The notes under the pieces were generated by a model, which ran no database searches, had not been told where the DNA came from, and worked only from the letters and a program-made list of their open reading frames with translations. Shown here piece by piece: positions 5,146-5,376 of a stretch of 5,376 bases of DNA. The position numbers and the translations under genes were made by a program. The stretch is from JAVBUZ01 sp031554725. Lineage in GTDB: Bacteria > Bacillota > Clostridia > Lachnospirales > Lachnospiraceae. Location of the stretch: the NCBI GenBank assembly GCA_031554725.1, contig JAVBUZ010000050.1, positions 1 through 5,376 of the forward strand, written 5' to 3'. Every line of letters starts with the position of its first letter. The stretch's first letter is position 1.

Positions 5146-5376
5146 TTAATTTATCTGATTTTCTAATACTGTTTCAGCTTCCTTTATCGCCGCTGGAATG
5201 CCTTCTGGATTCTTTCCACCTGCTTGAGCCATATTAGGACGGCCACCACCGCCACCGCCAACAAGCCCTGCAATTCCTTTAATAAGGTTACCTGCGTGAG
5301 CACCCTTTTTCATAGCGTCATCTGTCACCATGGTAATTAGGTTTACTTTTCCATCTTGATTAGATAGTAATACAAT
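5146..5376 (-). CDS. alaS: Alanyl-tRNA synthetase, C-terminal end (cut by window edge)
   Basis: The last 76 codons of alaS enter from the right edge. AlaRS charges tRNA-Ala with alanine and edits mischarged Ser or Gly in the cytoplasm. The visible part is the end of the C-terminal DHHA1-type domain. IVLLSNQDGKVNLITMVTDD begins it, followed by KKGAHAGNLIKGIAGLVGG and the glycine-rich hallmark GGGGGGRPNMAQAGG, then a short helix (AAIKEAETVLENQIN) to the TAA at 5148. The aminoacylation and editing domains lie outside the window. No GC-rich terminator follows within the 37 bases before the rpsU -35 box, only A and T runs, so some alaS transcripts may read into rpsU. Confidence 0.96.
   Translation of the reverse strand: MVLLSNQDGKVNLITMVTDDAMKKGAHAGNLIKGIAGLVGGGGGGRPNMAQAGGKNPEGIPAAIKEAETVLENQIN

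Noticed and set aside
1..5376. A novel defence, mobile or biosynthetic system
   Set aside because: All eight genes belong to recognised housekeeping or envelope families. There are no toxin-antitoxin pairs, recombinases, repeats arrays or foreign-looking composition.

Overview
The window reads as a chromosomal housekeeping stretch from a low-GC, Gram-positive Clostridia-type bacterium, probably Lachnospiraceae-like. This is inferred from the AT-rich sequence, purine-rich Shine-Dalgarno sites, sigma-A-type promoters, intrinsic terminators, an Smc-ScpA-ScpB system and two S11 D-Ala-D-Ala carboxypeptidases. Every gene I can support lies on the minus strand, so transcription runs from position 5376 towards 1. 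There is no mobile element, CRISPR array, tRNA or rRNA, and no gene-free gap longer than about 165 bases.

In transcription order the genes are: the 3' end of alaS (alanyl-tRNA synthetase, cut by the window edge); rpsU (ribosomal protein S21) behind a near-consensus promoter and a roughly 90-base structured leader; a five-helix membrane protein of the CmpB / 'putative ABC-transporter type IV' family; a secreted DacF-like penicillin-binding carboxypeptidase; a membrane-anchored YkuE/YaeI-type metallophosphoesterase; scpA and scpB, the two non-SMC subunits of the condensin-like chromosome segregation complex; and the 5' part of a second S11 carboxypeptidase, probably the dacB counterpart, cut by the left edge.

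By function the window combines translation (alaS, rpsU), peptidoglycan trimming (two carboxypeptidases) and chromosome organisation (scpAB). The scpA-scpB-carboxypeptidase order resembles the Bacillus subtilis scpA-scpB-ypuI-dacB-spmA-spmB neighbourhood. That predicts spmA/spmB-like genes just beyond the left edge if this organism sporulates.

I see no previously undescribed system among the protein-coding genes; all belong to known families. The less ordinary content is between genes. An 18-pair terminator-like hairpin has a seven-T tract that touches the dacF start codon and holds dacF's only Shine-Dalgarno-like sequence in its stem. A perfect 13-bp hairpin would sit at the very 5' end of the phosphoesterase mRNA. 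A promoter-like element overlaps the hairpin after rpsU. The rpsU leader can form mutually exclusive stems. All of these are readings of sequence only.
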